Of a stretch of 20,252 nucleotides of DNA, positions 5,770-13,282 are shown piece by piece. The notes under the pieces are model-generated. The model saw only the letters and a list, made by a program, of their open reading frames with translations, made no database searches and was not told the DNA's origin. The stretch's first letter is position 1, and each line of letters begins with the position of its first letter. Source of the stretch: an uncultured Streptococcus sp. (lineage in GTDB: Bacteria > Bacillota > Bacilli > Lactobacillales > Streptococcaceae). A program made the translations under genes and the position numbers. Where the stretch lies: positions 1-20,252 of the forward strand of contig NZ_CALHWC010000092.1 in NCBI RefSeq assembly GCF_938036805.1. Direction: 5' to 3'.

Positions 5770-7353
5770 TCACCCCGGCACATATTCAGCTGGTCGCACG
5801 CCTGCTGGCAATCGCCAGCCGTTTGCAGCAATGCGATCAATCATATTTCTGGCTTGGTCAAACTGCCACATGCCGACATCTTTAAAACCACGGCCTTCCA
5901 AAAATCGAATTTGCTTTGGCGTAGTCAAGCCTTCAGATTGGCGTTTGTGCAATCTATCCAGCAAGAGATTAGCTTTACCGGCATTGCCGATTTCGTCTGT
6001 AAAGATTCCATATTTCTCAAGCGCTTTAATTTGTTTATCGCTAGCGGGCGCCATCTCCCACCCAAAATTTGGAACGTAATTTGATAAATCCTCAGCGTGG
6101 ATAGACATTTCAAATTGCAATGGATCTACTAGCTTGCGTTTGCGTTTGCGCATTTCTTCCAATTGTTTGGCCAAGGCTTCTTCACGTTGAGCGACAACAT
6201 CCTCAGCTGCCTTAACTTCCATATCTTCAAGGTCAAGCATGACGCCTGTTTGCTCTTCCATATTCTCAACCATTTTCTGAGCGACTTCTGGAGTCTCACA
6301 GATCAAGTGCGCTGGTCGACATAGCTCGTGGCGTTCCGTGTGCCAGAGGAAGTCTAATAAAAGCAGTTCTTCCTTGCCTGGATGCAAGCGAGTCCCACGC
6401 CCCACCATCTGACTATACAGCGCCCGCACTTTAGTAGGTCGTAATACGACTACGCAATCTACAGACGGACAGTCCCAGCCTTCAGTCAGTAACATCGAAT
6501 TACAAAGCACATTGTAGCGGTCATTCTCGAAGTCTTCTAAGACTTCTGCACGATCCTTGGACTCTCCATTTACTTCAGCAGCACGAAAGCCTTTTGCGTT
6601 TAGGATGTCGCGAAACTTCTGCGAGGTCTTTACTAGTGGCAAAAATACGACTGTTTTACGATCAGCACATTGCTTGACCATTTCGTCAGCTATCTGCTCC
6701 AGATATGGGTCTAGTGCAGTCCCTACGTCACTGGCTTTAAAGTCGCCCGCTGACATGCTGACGTTTGATAAATCTAAGCTAAGCGGAATTGTCAGAGCTT
6801 TAATTTTTGACAGATAGCCTTCTTTAATAGCTTGAACTAGTGAATACTCGTAGGCCAAGCTTTCAAAGTAAGAACCAAGATTCTTCATATCTCCACGGTC
6901 TGGGGTCGCTGTTACCCCGAGGACATTGGACTGTTCGAAGTATCCAAGGACGCGCTGATAACCATCTGAGATAGCGTGATGGGCTTCATCGACTACGATT
7001 GTATCGAACCAGTCAGGAGGAAATTGACTAAGTCTTTTCTCTCTCTGCATGGTCTGAACAGAACCGACCACAACCCGATACCATGAGCCGATAGAGGTAT
7101 TTCCCGCTTTTTCCAAGGCTGTACCGAGCCCGGTCGCAGTCTTTAGCTTGTCGCTAGCCTGCTCTAACAATTCGGACCTATGAGCAAGGACAAGCACACG
7201 CTTGCCCTCTTTCACTTGGTCTTCGATGATTTTGGAAAAGACGATCGTCTTCCCGCATCCTGTCGGTAATACTAAGAGCGTGCGCTTGCGACCTTTAGCC
7301 CATTCAGCCTGTACAGCTTCCCGTGCTTCCTGTTGATAAGGTCTTAATTGCAT
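5770..7353 (-). CDS. DEAH-box superfamily 2 helicase
   Basis: 527 residues, ATG after AGGAGGT. Motif I PTGCGKT at 30-36, Ia VLAHRSELL (54-63), II DEAH at 122-125, III VTATP at 147-151, VI QMVGRGTR at 315-322: a complete two-lobed SF2 core of the RecG/type III restriction type. Residues about 380-410 are a basic coiled coil ending KRKRK. The C-terminal 100 residues hold two related segments, SDKQIKALEKYGI and TPKQIRFLEGRGF, that look like small helical repeats. It likely unwinds or remodels forks and recombination intermediates in phage replication, together with the DUF669 and Sak4-like proteins upstream. ATPase call sure; role inferred from context. Confidence 0.88.
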   Translation of the reverse strand: MQLRPYQQEAREAVQAEWAKGRKRTLLVLPTGCGKTIVFSKIIEDQVKEGKRVLVLAHRSELLEQASDKLKTATGLGTALEKAGNTSIGSWYRVVVGSVQTMQREKRLSQFPPDWFDTIVVDEAHHAISDGYQRVLGYFEQSNVLGVTATPDRGDMKNLGSYFESLAYEYSLVQAIKEGYLSKIKALTIPLSLDLSNVSMSAGDFKASDVGTALDPYLEQIADEMVKQCADRKTVVFLPLVKTSQKFRDILNAKGFRAAEVNGESKDRAEVLEDFENDRYNVLCNSMLLTEGWDCPSVDCVVVLRPTKVRALYSQMVGRGTRLHPGKEELLLLDFLWHTERHELCRPAHLICETPEVAQKMVENMEEQTGVMLDLEDMEVKAAEDVVAQREEALAKQLEEMRKRKRKLVDPLQFEMSIHAEDLSNYVPNFGWEMAPASDKQIKALEKYGIFTDEIGNAGKANLLLDRLHKRQSEGLTTPKQIRFLEGRGFKDVGMWQFDQARNMIDRIAANGWRLPAGVRPAEYVPG

Positions 7354-7363
7354 CCCTTACCTC

Positions 7364-7924
7364 CTAGAATTGCCCGGCTTGGTATCCAGCTTGTGCTTGC
7401 GGTTGTTGCGCAAAGTTTGGCTGCTGCGGTTGTTGGTAGCTTGGTTGTGTAGTTTGTCCTTGCGGTTGCTGGTTCAACACTTTTGTATAGTCCACGTCTT
7501 CAGGATAGAGCATAGACTTAACTTCGTTGTAATTGTTGTTATTGTATTGTCGAGTTCCGACTTTACATACACCAGTTGCGCCAATGATGGTATTCCAGTT
7601 CATGCGAAGTGGTTCGCCTTTTTTCTTTTGGCCAATTGCAGCAAAGAAAGCAGATAACATTCCTTCAGTTGTGCTATGCAAGAATAGGTTGTGGCGCAGT
7701 TCGGTTTCGCCTTCGTTAGCGACGATTTTGATGCTAACGATAGCCTTGTTACATGCTGGCAATTTGCCGGGATTTTGTGGATTTGGTGTGTGGCGTGTAC
7801 GTTCCATGCCAATGACCGTGAAGTGGTACAATCCGTCAGGCAATAGGACGAAATCCGAGTCTTTTTCAATCGTGTCTTCCCATCCAATTTCGTGATCAAA
7901 ATTATTGTATTGTTGTTGTGTCAT
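7364..7924 (-). CDS. DUF669 phage protein, probable single-strand DNA-binding protein
   Basis: 186 residues, ATG after AAGGAG. The N-terminal 125 residues match the DUF669 pattern: acidic start (GWEDTIEKDSDF), LLPDGLYHFTVIGMERTRH, then beta-rich segments and an insertion-rich NTIIGATGVCKV. The tail (about 140-186) is low in complexity, glutamine- and proline-rich, ending AGYQAGQF. A disordered tail after an OB-like core is the layout of single-strand binding proteins, and DUF669 genes regularly occupy the ssb position in phage replication blocks. The usual acidic SSB tip is missing; an aromatic end replaces it. Single-strand binding is inferred. Confidence 0.75.
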   Translation of the reverse strand: MTQQQYNNFDHEIGWEDTIEKDSDFVLLPDGLYHFTVIGMERTRHTPNPQNPGKLPACNKAIVSIKIVANEGETELRHNLFLHSTTEGMLSAFFAAIGQKKKGEPLRMNWNTIIGATGVCKVGTRQYNNNNYNEVKSMLYPEDVDYTKVLNQQPQGQTTQPSYQQPQQPNFAQQPQAQAGYQAGQF

Positions 7925-7936
7925 GTTGTTTTCTCC

Positions 7937-8674
7937 TTATGCTAAAATTGTGATTTTGTCGTTTCCTGCAAGTTCTTTCGTCAAATAATCTGCAATATTA
8001 CTGATAGCTTCCAGCTGCCACTTGCCTCCATCTGCTTCAAAGAGCGCCAGATTTGCCGATTTGTTGATGCGGAAAACGAATTGACTAGCAGGCTGTTCTA
8101 CTTCGTTGAAAGTACGATATGGCCGCAAAGTTACTGGATTCGGAGTCTTAGCTTGTGCTAGGCTTGCTACACCGTCCCGTACAGTCGCTATTTGGCTAAC
8201 ACCGTTGTCTTGGACTTCAGCACCTTTTTCGATTTTCAAGTGGCTAGCAAAGTCAAGCACAATGCTACGATCTGTGTCGTCAATAAACATAGATTGTAGC
8301 ATGATATTAAATTCTTCCTGATCGTGCCAGTTGTCAAAAGGAATTCGTGGTACGGCAGCCTGAATACAAACAAGTTGATTGCGTTGTCCGTATTCAAAGT
8401 CTACTTGGTCATATACAGATACCTTCTGCGAGCTTTCGATAACTACAACAACTCGCTTTTGATTGATAAGATCATTGTCAGACTTGAGGTAGTCTACCAG
8501 ACTGCGCAGTGTTCGCAAATTAAGCACCGGCGCATATTGCCGCGGCTGCAGCTCACGCAAACTATGACGGCTGCTGTCGTAGTATTCCCGGCCTGTTTCA
8601 GACTTGATGATTTTGTTTTCGCGATCTGCCAATTCGACTGTATAGGATAATGCTTCTTTGAGATTTTCTGTCAT
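7937..8674 (-). CDS. DUF2303-like phage protein
   Basis: 245 residues between the 'replication terminator'-type gene and DUF669; the ribosome site (AGGCAGG) is weak and the upstream stop is 2 bp away, so coupled translation is likely. The layout, with LRTLRSLVDYLKSD near 50-65, VVVIESSQKVSVYD, and a C-terminal beta-rich half with PYRTFNEVEQPASQFVFRI, resembles DUF2303, a family seen with phage recombination genes. I see no catalytic motif or membrane segment. A structural or DNA-protecting role in recombination is possible but unknown. Family assignment is tentative. Confidence 0.6.
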   Translation of the reverse strand: MTENLKEALSYTVELADRENKIIKSETGREYYDSSRHSLRELQPRQYAPVLNLRTLRSLVDYLKSDNDLINQKRVVVVIESSQKVSVYDQVDFEYGQRNQLVCIQAAVPRIPFDNWHDQEEFNIMLQSMFIDDTDRSIVLDFASHLKIEKGAEVQDNGVSQIATVRDGVASLAQAKTPNPVTLRPYRTFNEVEQPASQFVFRINKSANLALFEADGGKWQLEAISNIADYLTKELAGNDKITILA

Positions 8675-8676
8675 GG

Positions 8677-9102
8677 TTAGTTACCTGCCTTCTTTTGATT
8701 GTAATCAATGATTTTAGATTTTTCCTGCTGTTCCACTTTTTCGATTAGTTCGCCAGTGTCCGTTCGCATATCCCCGTTATCGTCAAAGTAAGTCTGACCA
8801 GGGATGCCACTCTTGAGCTCATTTGCGTGAATTTTACCAGTATCATCACGGCCGACAATGACAGTCGTTGCGACACCTTTCTGAGGTGCCAGGGTGGACT
8901 TGACTTCCATACCTGTTTTAACGACAGTACGCTCATCATCTGTTGACATAGTCAGTGTGATAGTGACCTTACGAGTCGCCTTGGCTTCTGTATTGAGATC
9001 CAGAATGTTCTCAAGAACTTTCTCAAGTTCTTTGTCAACCTTTTCTTGTAAGGCAGTATTTGCGATTTTCGACAAATCGATTTTAATAGTTTTATCTTTC
9101 AT
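8677..9102 (-). CDS. Phage protein of the type annotated 'replication terminator protein'
   Basis: 141 residues, ATG after AAGGAGT. It begins KIDLSKIANTALQEKVDKELEKVLENILDLNTEAKATRK in outline, followed by VTITLTM and a beta-rich middle with TLAPQKGV, then FDDNGDMRTDTGEL. This is the pattern of a conserved family in Lactobacillales phages that databases often label replication terminator protein. I know of no experiment that supports that label, so it should be taken as a name only. It lies between the Sak4-like ATPase and the DUF2303-like gene, so recombination or replication is the likely setting. No signal or membrane segment. Confidence 0.65.
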   Translation of the reverse strand: MKDKTIKIDLSKIANTALQEKVDKELEKVLENILDLNTEAKATRKVTITLTMSTDDERTVVKTGMEVKSTLAPQKGVATTVIVGRDDTGKIHANELKSGIPGQTYFDDNGDMRTDTGELIEKVEQQEKSKIIDYNQKKAGN

Positions 9103-9147
9103 AGATACTCCTTGTTGTATTTCGCTATGATTTCTAATTCCCAGAAT

Positions 9148-10284
9148 CTACACCGTGAAGGGCAAATCTGGCTCAGCTCGTACTTGGTTTTGAATAACTT
9201 CCATGGTTGCCTGCCAGTGTGCGACAATCATATCCCAATAATCAGGAGGGAAGTTTTCGATTGGTGTGCCCAGCGGGAAATGACCGCGAATGTATGCCAC
9301 TTTCTGCAGTTCTTCTTCTGTCACGTTGCCTTGCTCCATGAGGTCTGTCAGACCAGTTGGCAAACTTGCATGATATTGCGCTGATTGTGTTGGTTCAGCT
9401 TGAGCTTGTGGCTCCTCAGGGACGCTATTTTGCGGTTTAGCTGCTACTTGCGACATGTCAATTGGTAATTCCGTTTGTGTCGGCTGTGGCTGTGGCTCTG
9501 GCGTGGATTGTTGAGGTGCCGGAACGACTGCTTGAGGTTGCGGCGGGATAGGTTGCACTTGTTGACTTGCAAAGATATGAGCAATACCGCTGTAATTAAA
9601 TGGCAATTCATCAGGCAATCCATGACGATTTTTGGCATCCCAAGCTGGGCGATGGTTAGTGTACATCACGCGCTCGCCACCTTGTGCCTTCTTCTTGCCG
9701 TTCTCGGCTGTCATGACCAAGGTTTTGTAGTTGGCGAATAGGACCATATCTGCCCATTCTTTTACGAGCGGTGCGGTTTTAGACCCTGTTTTTTGGCCAA
9801 GCTTCAACTCGTAACGGTCGTAAGACCCCATCTCGTCAGGTTGCTCAAATTTTTTAATCTGAGCGTGCGCAGTCAGGACCACGTTGATACCCATATCAAC
9901 CAAGTCAGACAAGCTATTCAAGAAACGTCCCATTTCTTCTTGGACATAAGTATAACCCTTACCCCAGCCAAAGTCTTCAATTCCTTTCTTTCCATGTTGC
10001 GCGCAGACATCAGCTACTGCCATGGACTCCGCCCAGTCGATCGTATCAATGACAAGTGTTCCACATTCTGTCGGATTAGCCTTGATAAAAGCGATCTCAT
10101 TGACGAGCATAGTCCAGCTTGTCGGCTTGTCTAATCGGGCTACGTCCATGTTATCGGTTGAGCCCTCTGTGTCGATAAAGACTGGATTTGGAAATTCAGC
10201 AGCAAACGTAGACTTGCCAATTCCTTCAGGACCATAGATAACTACCTTTTGAGCTCGCGCCCGTTTTCCTCTTGTGATTTGCAT
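9148..10284 (-). CDS. Sak4-like RecA-fold ATPase (AAA_24 type)
   Basis: 378 residues, ATG after AAGGAGG. Walker A GPEGIGKST at 18-26, an acidic strand FIDTEGS (37-43), Walker B LVIDTID (77-83), and VVLTAHAQIKKFE (about 135-147) match the small RecA-fold ATPases of Gram-positive phages (Sak4/AAA_24). These act in homologous recombination, promoting or assisting strand annealing. Residues about 245-300 are proline/glutamine-rich and probably disordered; a short helical C-terminus follows. Neighbours (SMC-like ATPase, DUF669 protein, helicase) form a recombination set. Known members work with an SSB; the DUF669 protein would be the partner here. Function call is good, annealing activity inferred. 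Confidence 0.8.
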   Translation of the reverse strand: MQITRGKRARAQKVVIYGPEGIGKSTFAAEFPNPVFIDTEGSTDNMDVARLDKPTSWTMLVNEIAFIKANPTECGTLVIDTIDWAESMAVADVCAQHGKKGIEDFGWGKGYTYVQEEMGRFLNSLSDLVDMGINVVLTAHAQIKKFEQPDEMGSYDRYELKLGQKTGSKTAPLVKEWADMVLFANYKTLVMTAENGKKKAQGGERVMYTNHRPAWDAKNRHGLPDELPFNYSGIAHIFASQQVQPIPPQPQAVVPAPQQSTPEPQPQPTQTELPIDMSQVAAKPQNSVPEEPQAQAEPTQSAQYHASLPTGLTDLMEQGNVTEEELQKVAYIRGHFPLGTPIENFPPDYWDMIVAHWQATMEVIQNQVRAEPDLPFTV

Positions 10285-10287
10285 GTT

Positions 10288-11568
10288 TTAAAATCCTCCT
10301 TGCCATGTTTTGGGTGCTTGTGCCACCTCTGGCTTAACGCTATACCCGTCTTCAATCAGGATGCTACATTCATCTCCAGTTGATACTCGTGTCGCGATTG
10401 CTTGCAGTCCTTCTTGCTCAAGCCATGCCCCAAATTCTTGCAAGGTCTGCTGATCCATTTGTTCCAGCTTATCGATTAGCACGAATCCACATTCTGGCTT
10501 CAATTTGCGCACAATAGCAGTCGCCACTTGTAATTGCTGGCTACCAGACATGTTATCCCAGCGCTGGCCAAGATAGAGCAATTCTCCATCATCCACGGAC
10601 AAGCCTGGCAATGGTAAGTCTGCGTTTGTGAGCAAGTCTGTTTTCTGCTTGCGGATGTCAGCAATCACATTGTCAAGTTCCTTGTATTGCTCGCGATAAC
10701 CCTTGGCATCTTCTTCTACCTTATCTTTGTCCAAATTAGCTCGAACTTTACGATTGATTTCGTCAATCTCTGCAATGTTCTTTTCGATTTCTTCAGTTGA
10801 TTCATCGAGAAGATCCATAGCGTCGGTATTTGCGATAGCCAAGTCTTGTGCTAGCTGCTCTTCTTTCGCTTTTGCATCAGCCAGCAATTGTTCCAGTCGT
10901 TCAACTTCTGCAACTGCTGAAGCATGCTGATTTTGGATAACTACCAAATTCTGGCGCTTGCGGGCGTTCTCGCCATTTTTTGCAAGAATAGCTTGTTGTT
11001 GCTGAATGAGTTCAGCGATAGAGACTAGCTCTTTCGGTGCATCTGGATAGTACGGCTGTTCTTTAGCAAACTTTTCCTTCTGGTCAGCAATCACACCGAT
11101 TGCATGGCGTTCGTCATACTTGGCTTTTTCTTGCATTTCAAGTTCAGCCAACTGCGGACCTACTCCGATGATTTGCAACAAAGTTTTAGCCTTTTCTTTG
11201 CTGGTCTGCTCCATAAACTTCGGCAAGTTGATGGCCAACTCCTCTACAAAGCTGTCTAGCAAGTTTTGACCCGCTTTATTTCCGCTAGGGTCAATGACCT
11301 TGAGAGTGCTATTCTTTCCGCTACGCTCCACAATTAGGCCGTTTGAGAGCGTGATTTTAAGACTCGGCGGTATCATGCTGCCTTCACGCTGCGCTTTGCT
11401 AGGTTTGTACTTATTACCACCCAACGCCCAAGCAATCGCGTCCAGCACGCTTGTTTTACCTTGATTGTTATTTCCTCCGACGATTGTCAAGCCAGTTGCA
11501 GACGGCTCTAGCTTGACTGCTTTCACGCGCTTGACGTTTTCAATTTCGAGTTTATTGATTGTGACCAT
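10288..11568 (-). CDS. SMC/Rad50-like AAA ATPase of phage recombination module
   Basis: 426 residues, ATG after GGAG. The N-terminus has the SMC/SbcC start LEIENVKRVKAV and Walker A GNNNQGKTS (32-40). A central coiled coil (about 165-300, rich in E, K, A, Q) separates it from the C-terminal half with the ABC signature MSGSQQ (340-345) and a Walker B at VLIDKLEQMD (363-372). Oddly, the residue after Walker B Asp366 is Lys367, where ABC ATPases usually have the catalytic glutamate; Glu369 may replace it. It is much shorter than SbcC. No SbcD-like nuclease is near. It probably tethers or remodels DNA ends with the Sak4-like protein. Confidence 0.8.
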   Translation of the reverse strand: MVTINKLEIENVKRVKAVKLEPSATGLTIVGGNNNQGKTSVLDAIAWALGGNKYKPSKAQREGSMIPPSLKITLSNGLIVERSGKNSTLKVIDPSGNKAGQNLLDSFVEELAINLPKFMEQTSKEKAKTLLQIIGVGPQLAELEMQEKAKYDERHAIGVIADQKEKFAKEQPYYPDAPKELVSIAELIQQQQAILAKNGENARKRQNLVVIQNQHASAVAEVERLEQLLADAKAKEEQLAQDLAIANTDAMDLLDESTEEIEKNIAEIDEINRKVRANLDKDKVEEDAKGYREQYKELDNVIADIRKQKTDLLTNADLPLPGLSVDDGELLYLGQRWDNMSGSQQLQVATAIVRKLKPECGFVLIDKLEQMDQQTLQEFGAWLEQEGLQAIATRVSTGDECSILIEDGYSVKPEVAQAPKTWQGGF

Positions 11569-11570
11569 TG

Positions 11571-11765
11571 TTATTCTCCAGTCTTCATTTTTTGGTTTCG
11601 CAAAGCTAATTCTTGCTCAAACATTTCCAAGCGATATTTCGCGCTACGATAATAATTATTTTTTTCTTTCAGGCGATTGATGATCGCTGTACTAATTGTC
11701 ATATTCATTACTAGCAGACCAACGCTGACTAGTAAGCCAATCCCTAATATCATTTCAATGTTCAT
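11571..11765 (-). CDS. Small single-helix membrane protein
   Basis: 64 residues, ATG after GGGAGGG. One transmembrane helix at about 5-27 (ILGIGLLVSVGLLVMNMTI), then a basic, helical cytoplasmic part ending in a likely coiled coil (YRLEMFEQELALRNQ). It lies directly before the SMC-like ATPase and next to another protein of the same design. I do not recognise the family. The pair could form a membrane complex, since both have one helix followed by a coiled coil, but nothing more can be said. Confidence 0.65.
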   Translation of the reverse strand: MNIEMILGIGLLVSVGLLVMNMTISTAIINRLKEKNNYYRSAKYRLEMFEQELALRNQKMKTGE

Positions 11766-11768
11766 TTC

Positions 11769-12032
11769 TTACCCTCCCGGAAAATCCGTTTCTCCTGTTG
11801 CTTTCCAATGTTGGAACTCGTAATACATCTGATTATGTTTGTTAATCATCATGTCCTGTCGTTTGTTAGTATCAGCCTGCACGCGAATACTTTCGCGATT
11901 ATCGGCAATCTGTTCCTGCAGCTCGTGGATTTGCCGATTCTGCTTGTCAATCGTCTGCACGCCAGCGATGACCAGTAGTACGATTGCGACTACTTGCAAC
12001 AGGACCAGTCTTTTTAGATCTTTTAGACTCAT
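11769..12032 (-). CDS. Small membrane protein with coiled coil
   Basis: 87 residues; its ATG overlaps the stop of the gene before it. A transmembrane helix at about 8-25 (LVLLQVVAIVLLVIAGV) is followed by a long coiled-coil segment (28-70: QNRQIHELQEQIADNRESI). The basic start (MSLKDLKR) predicts that the N-terminus is inside and the coiled coil outside. The shape resembles some phage spanins or LysM-less holin partners, yet the place among early genes argues against lysis. Family not recognised. It may work with the similar 64-residue protein downstream. Confidence 0.65.
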   Translation of the reverse strand: MSLKDLKRLVLLQVVAIVLLVIAGVQTIDKQNRQIHELQEQIADNRESIRVQADTNKRQDMMINKHNQMYYEFQHWKATGETDFPGG

Positions 12033-12352
12033 TTATCTTCACCCCACGAAATTTCGAAACAAATTCCTGATGGGATACATTTCTTGCTGCCTGAGTATCC
12101 TGCTAACCAATACCGCGTAATCGTTTTTGCGATAACATCATCCAAACTAAAATAGTGTTTTTTAATATTATCATCCACAGCGTTTCTAATTTCGTTGTGG
12201 CTAAATCTAATGCTTTTCCCTCCTAAATTCGCCTCTTTGCGAATCCAAGTGTTGATGATTTTGATTGCTTCGTCAGAAGCCATCCGACCGATTTGATCAC
12301 GCGCTTCAGCAGTTAATTGTTTTGCTGTTTCAATTTTTATGATTTTGCTCAT
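12029..12352 (-). CDS. Phage protein of unknown function
   Basis: 107 residues from the second ATG (12352), preferred because AAAGGA lies 8 nt before it; the in-frame ATG at 12361 overlaps the upstream stop (ATGA) but has its purine run only 1 nt away. The protein is soluble, basic in its first half (KQLTAEARDQIGRMASDEAIKIINTWIRKEA) and has an aromatic C-terminus (YWLAGYSGSKKC, ICFEISW). No family recognised and no catalytic motif. It belongs to the coupled early string; its role is open. Confidence 0.6.
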   Translation of the reverse strand: MSKIIKIETAKQLTAEARDQIGRMASDEAIKIINTWIRKEANLGGKSIRFSHNEIRNAVDDNIKKHYFSLDDVIAKTITRYWLAGYSGSKKCIPSGICFEISWGEDK

Positions 12353-12357
12353 TTTCT

Positions 12358-12579
12358 TCATCCTTTCTTAAACGTTACAATCTTGTCGCCACCGATCAGC
12401 TTACCGCCTCGTGGCACAACTTCAAAAGACACGCCTTCTGCTGACTTCTTAAGCTCAGCTAGCTCGTTTTTAACGACTTCAACCGGCTTCTTAGCTAGAT
12501 TGTTCTTGTAGATATTGCCCAACATCCAATTATCACGCTCCCAATCTAAAATTAGGCGTCTTTGTTCAATATTTTGCAT
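12358..12579 (-). CDS. Small phage protein of unknown function
   Basis: 73 residues, ATG after AAAGGAG. The first half is acidic/aromatic and helical (QRRLILDWERDNWMLGN), the second basic with GGKLIGGDKIVTFKKG. No family recognised. Its ribosome site lies right beside an outward extended -10 (12594-12602), so rightward transcription from there would run away from this gene, but the -35 side of that promoter overlaps its start codon. That arrangement might let one promoter interfere with the other. Confidence 0.6.
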   Translation of the reverse strand: MQNIEQRRLILDWERDNWMLGNIYKNNLAKKPVEVVKNELAELKKSAEGVSFEVVPRGGKLIGGDKIVTFKKG

Positions 12580-12602
12580 CTAATCACTCCTTTTGCTATA
12601 AT
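12574..12602 (+). promoter_or_regulatory. Extended -10 promoter, antisense to the early operon (unit A)
   Basis: TGC-TATAAT at 12594-12602 is a perfect extended -10 on the plus strand. TTGCAT (12574-12579), 17 bp upstream, is a weak -35. Transcription would start near 12609, 13 nt before a strong rightward terminator. Confidence 0.5.
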
Positions 12603-12608
12603 TAAGTA

Positions 12609-12652
12609 AATATTTTGGTTTGCTGCCGACAATCTTGTCGGTAGCTTTTTTT
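12609..12652 (+). ncRNA. Possible tiny RNA of about 45 nt (unit A)
   Basis: Promoter and terminator lie so close that the only product would be an RNA of about 45 nt: a 13-nt A/U/G-rich leader and the hairpin. It has no reading frame. It is transcribed against the early operon in the 75-bp gap between two phage genes. It may be a regulator of the early mRNA, a decoy, or merely a roadblock for rightward transcription. The evidence is the sequence elements only. Confidence 0.3.
12622..12652 (+). terminator. Strong rightward intrinsic terminator (unit A)
   Basis: GCTGCCGACA (12622-12631) pairs with TGTCGGTAGC (12636-12645): 10 bp with one G-U, loop ATCT, then seven T. On the minus strand no U-tract follows, so it does not end the early operon. 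Its direction is opposite to all genes within 600 bp. Confidence 0.75.
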
Positions 12653-12654
12653 AT

Positions 12655-12933
12655 TCAAAATCTTTGCCAATTGTCGTTGTACCAAACTCGTACTGCATCT
12701 CGCGGGTACCTCAATTGTGTGCCTCTGCCTCTGTCAATGACCGGGAAATCACTAAAACACGTGTATCGCTCAAAAGTTGTCGTTGAGCAGCCTAGCATCT
12801 TCATACATTGTTGCTGGGTTAATTCCAACGGCAGAGCATTCTCAATGTCAAATTGTTGTGTGATTTCCAGAAGCGCTGATCGCACGCCGTCTTTTATTTT
12901 ATTGACGAAAGACAGGATAATTCCGTCATCCAT
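12655..12933 (-). CDS. Small HTH DNA-binding protein (excisionase/MerR-like)
   Basis: 92 residues, ATG after AAAGGAG. The C-terminal half (about 40-90) reads as a winged-helix of the excisionase/MerR type: LTQQQCMKMLGCSTTTFERY, then a turn and RGRGTQLRYPRDAVRVWY, the usual wing and closing helix. The first 38 residues are helical without a known motif. It is the second gene of the lytic operon, just after an extra copy of the early operator. It may be an excisionase for the integrase or an early regulator; the sequence does not decide. Confidence 0.65.
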   Translation of the reverse strand: MDDGIILSFVNKIKDGVRSALLEITQQFDIENALPLELTQQQCMKMLGCSTTTFERYTCFSDFPVIDRGRGTQLRYPRDAVRVWYNDNWQRF

Positions 12934-12953
12934 GCTACTCCTTTCTGTTTAAA

Positions 12954-12974
12954 ATATACTAATTTTCGTACATT
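12954..12974. promoter_or_regulatory. Operator O2 (exact copy of the Pcro operator)
   Basis: A 21-bp sequence (core TAC-N8-GTA) is identical to 13226-13246. It lies in the gap between cro and the next early gene. No good -35 goes with it (ACCCAA/TTACCC), while TATATT can serve as a poor -10. It may be a second repressor or Cro site acting as roadblock or looping partner. Confidence 0.6.
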
Positions 12975-12986
12975 TGGGTAAAAAAA

Positions 12987-13193
12987 TTAAGCCGGTGTCT
13001 GATGCTCGCTGAAAAGGTATTCTAATTCGTATTCCGGGAAGAATGTTTTTTTGATTACAACAGTCTCTCCGAAAGTGAAGTCAGAATCCCCGTTGATTTT
13101 GCTTCGGACAGTTTGGTATCTAACGCCAAGAAGATCAGCGATGTCGACAAGACTTACATTCTTTTCTTTTCTGACCAATTCGATATTTTTCAT
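12987..13193 (-). CDS. Cro-like HTH repressor
   Basis: 68 residues, ATG after AAAGGGG. A helix-turn-helix covers about 14-36 (SLVDIADLLGVRYQTVRSKINGD), and the rest is a short dimerisation part (TFGETVVIKKTFFPEYELEYLF) as in XRE-type Cro proteins. It is the first gene of the leftward operon, opposite the CI-like gene, and its promoter carries operator O1. It probably competes with the repressor at the shared operators to favour lytic growth. Alternative: a small activator; the place and size favour Cro. Confidence 0.8.
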   Translation of the reverse strand: MKNIELVRKEKNVSLVDIADLLGVRYQTVRSKINGDSDFTFGETVVIKKTFFPEYELEYLFSEHQTPA

Positions 13194-13222
13194 TTCGGCC
13201 CCTTTCTTTATTTGATGATTTT

Positions 13223-13251
13223 AGTATATACTAATTTTCGTACATTGTCAA
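13223..13251 (-). promoter_or_regulatory. Early lytic promoter Pcro with operator O1 (13226-13246)
   Basis: TTGACA (13251-13246) and TATACT (13228-13223) are separated by 17 bp, close to consensus. The 21-bp operator O1 (13226-13246) fills the spacer and touches both hexamers, so a bound repressor would block RNA polymerase. It drives the cro-led operon that reaches at least the DUF1492 gene. Confidence 0.85.
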
Positions 13252-13282
13252 CAAAAAAATACGATTTTTTTAACTTTTTTTA

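Noticed and set aside
7364..7500. Repeated CAACCGCA-like units at the end of the DUF669 gene, looked at as a tandem repeat or CRISPR-like array
   Set aside because: They encode the glutamine/proline-rich tail; unit length varies and there are no spacers.
9793..10134. 113-codon open frame on the plus strand
   Set aside because: It shadows the Sak4-like ATPase gene, which has Walker motifs and a strong ribosome site. The reverse frame has neither.
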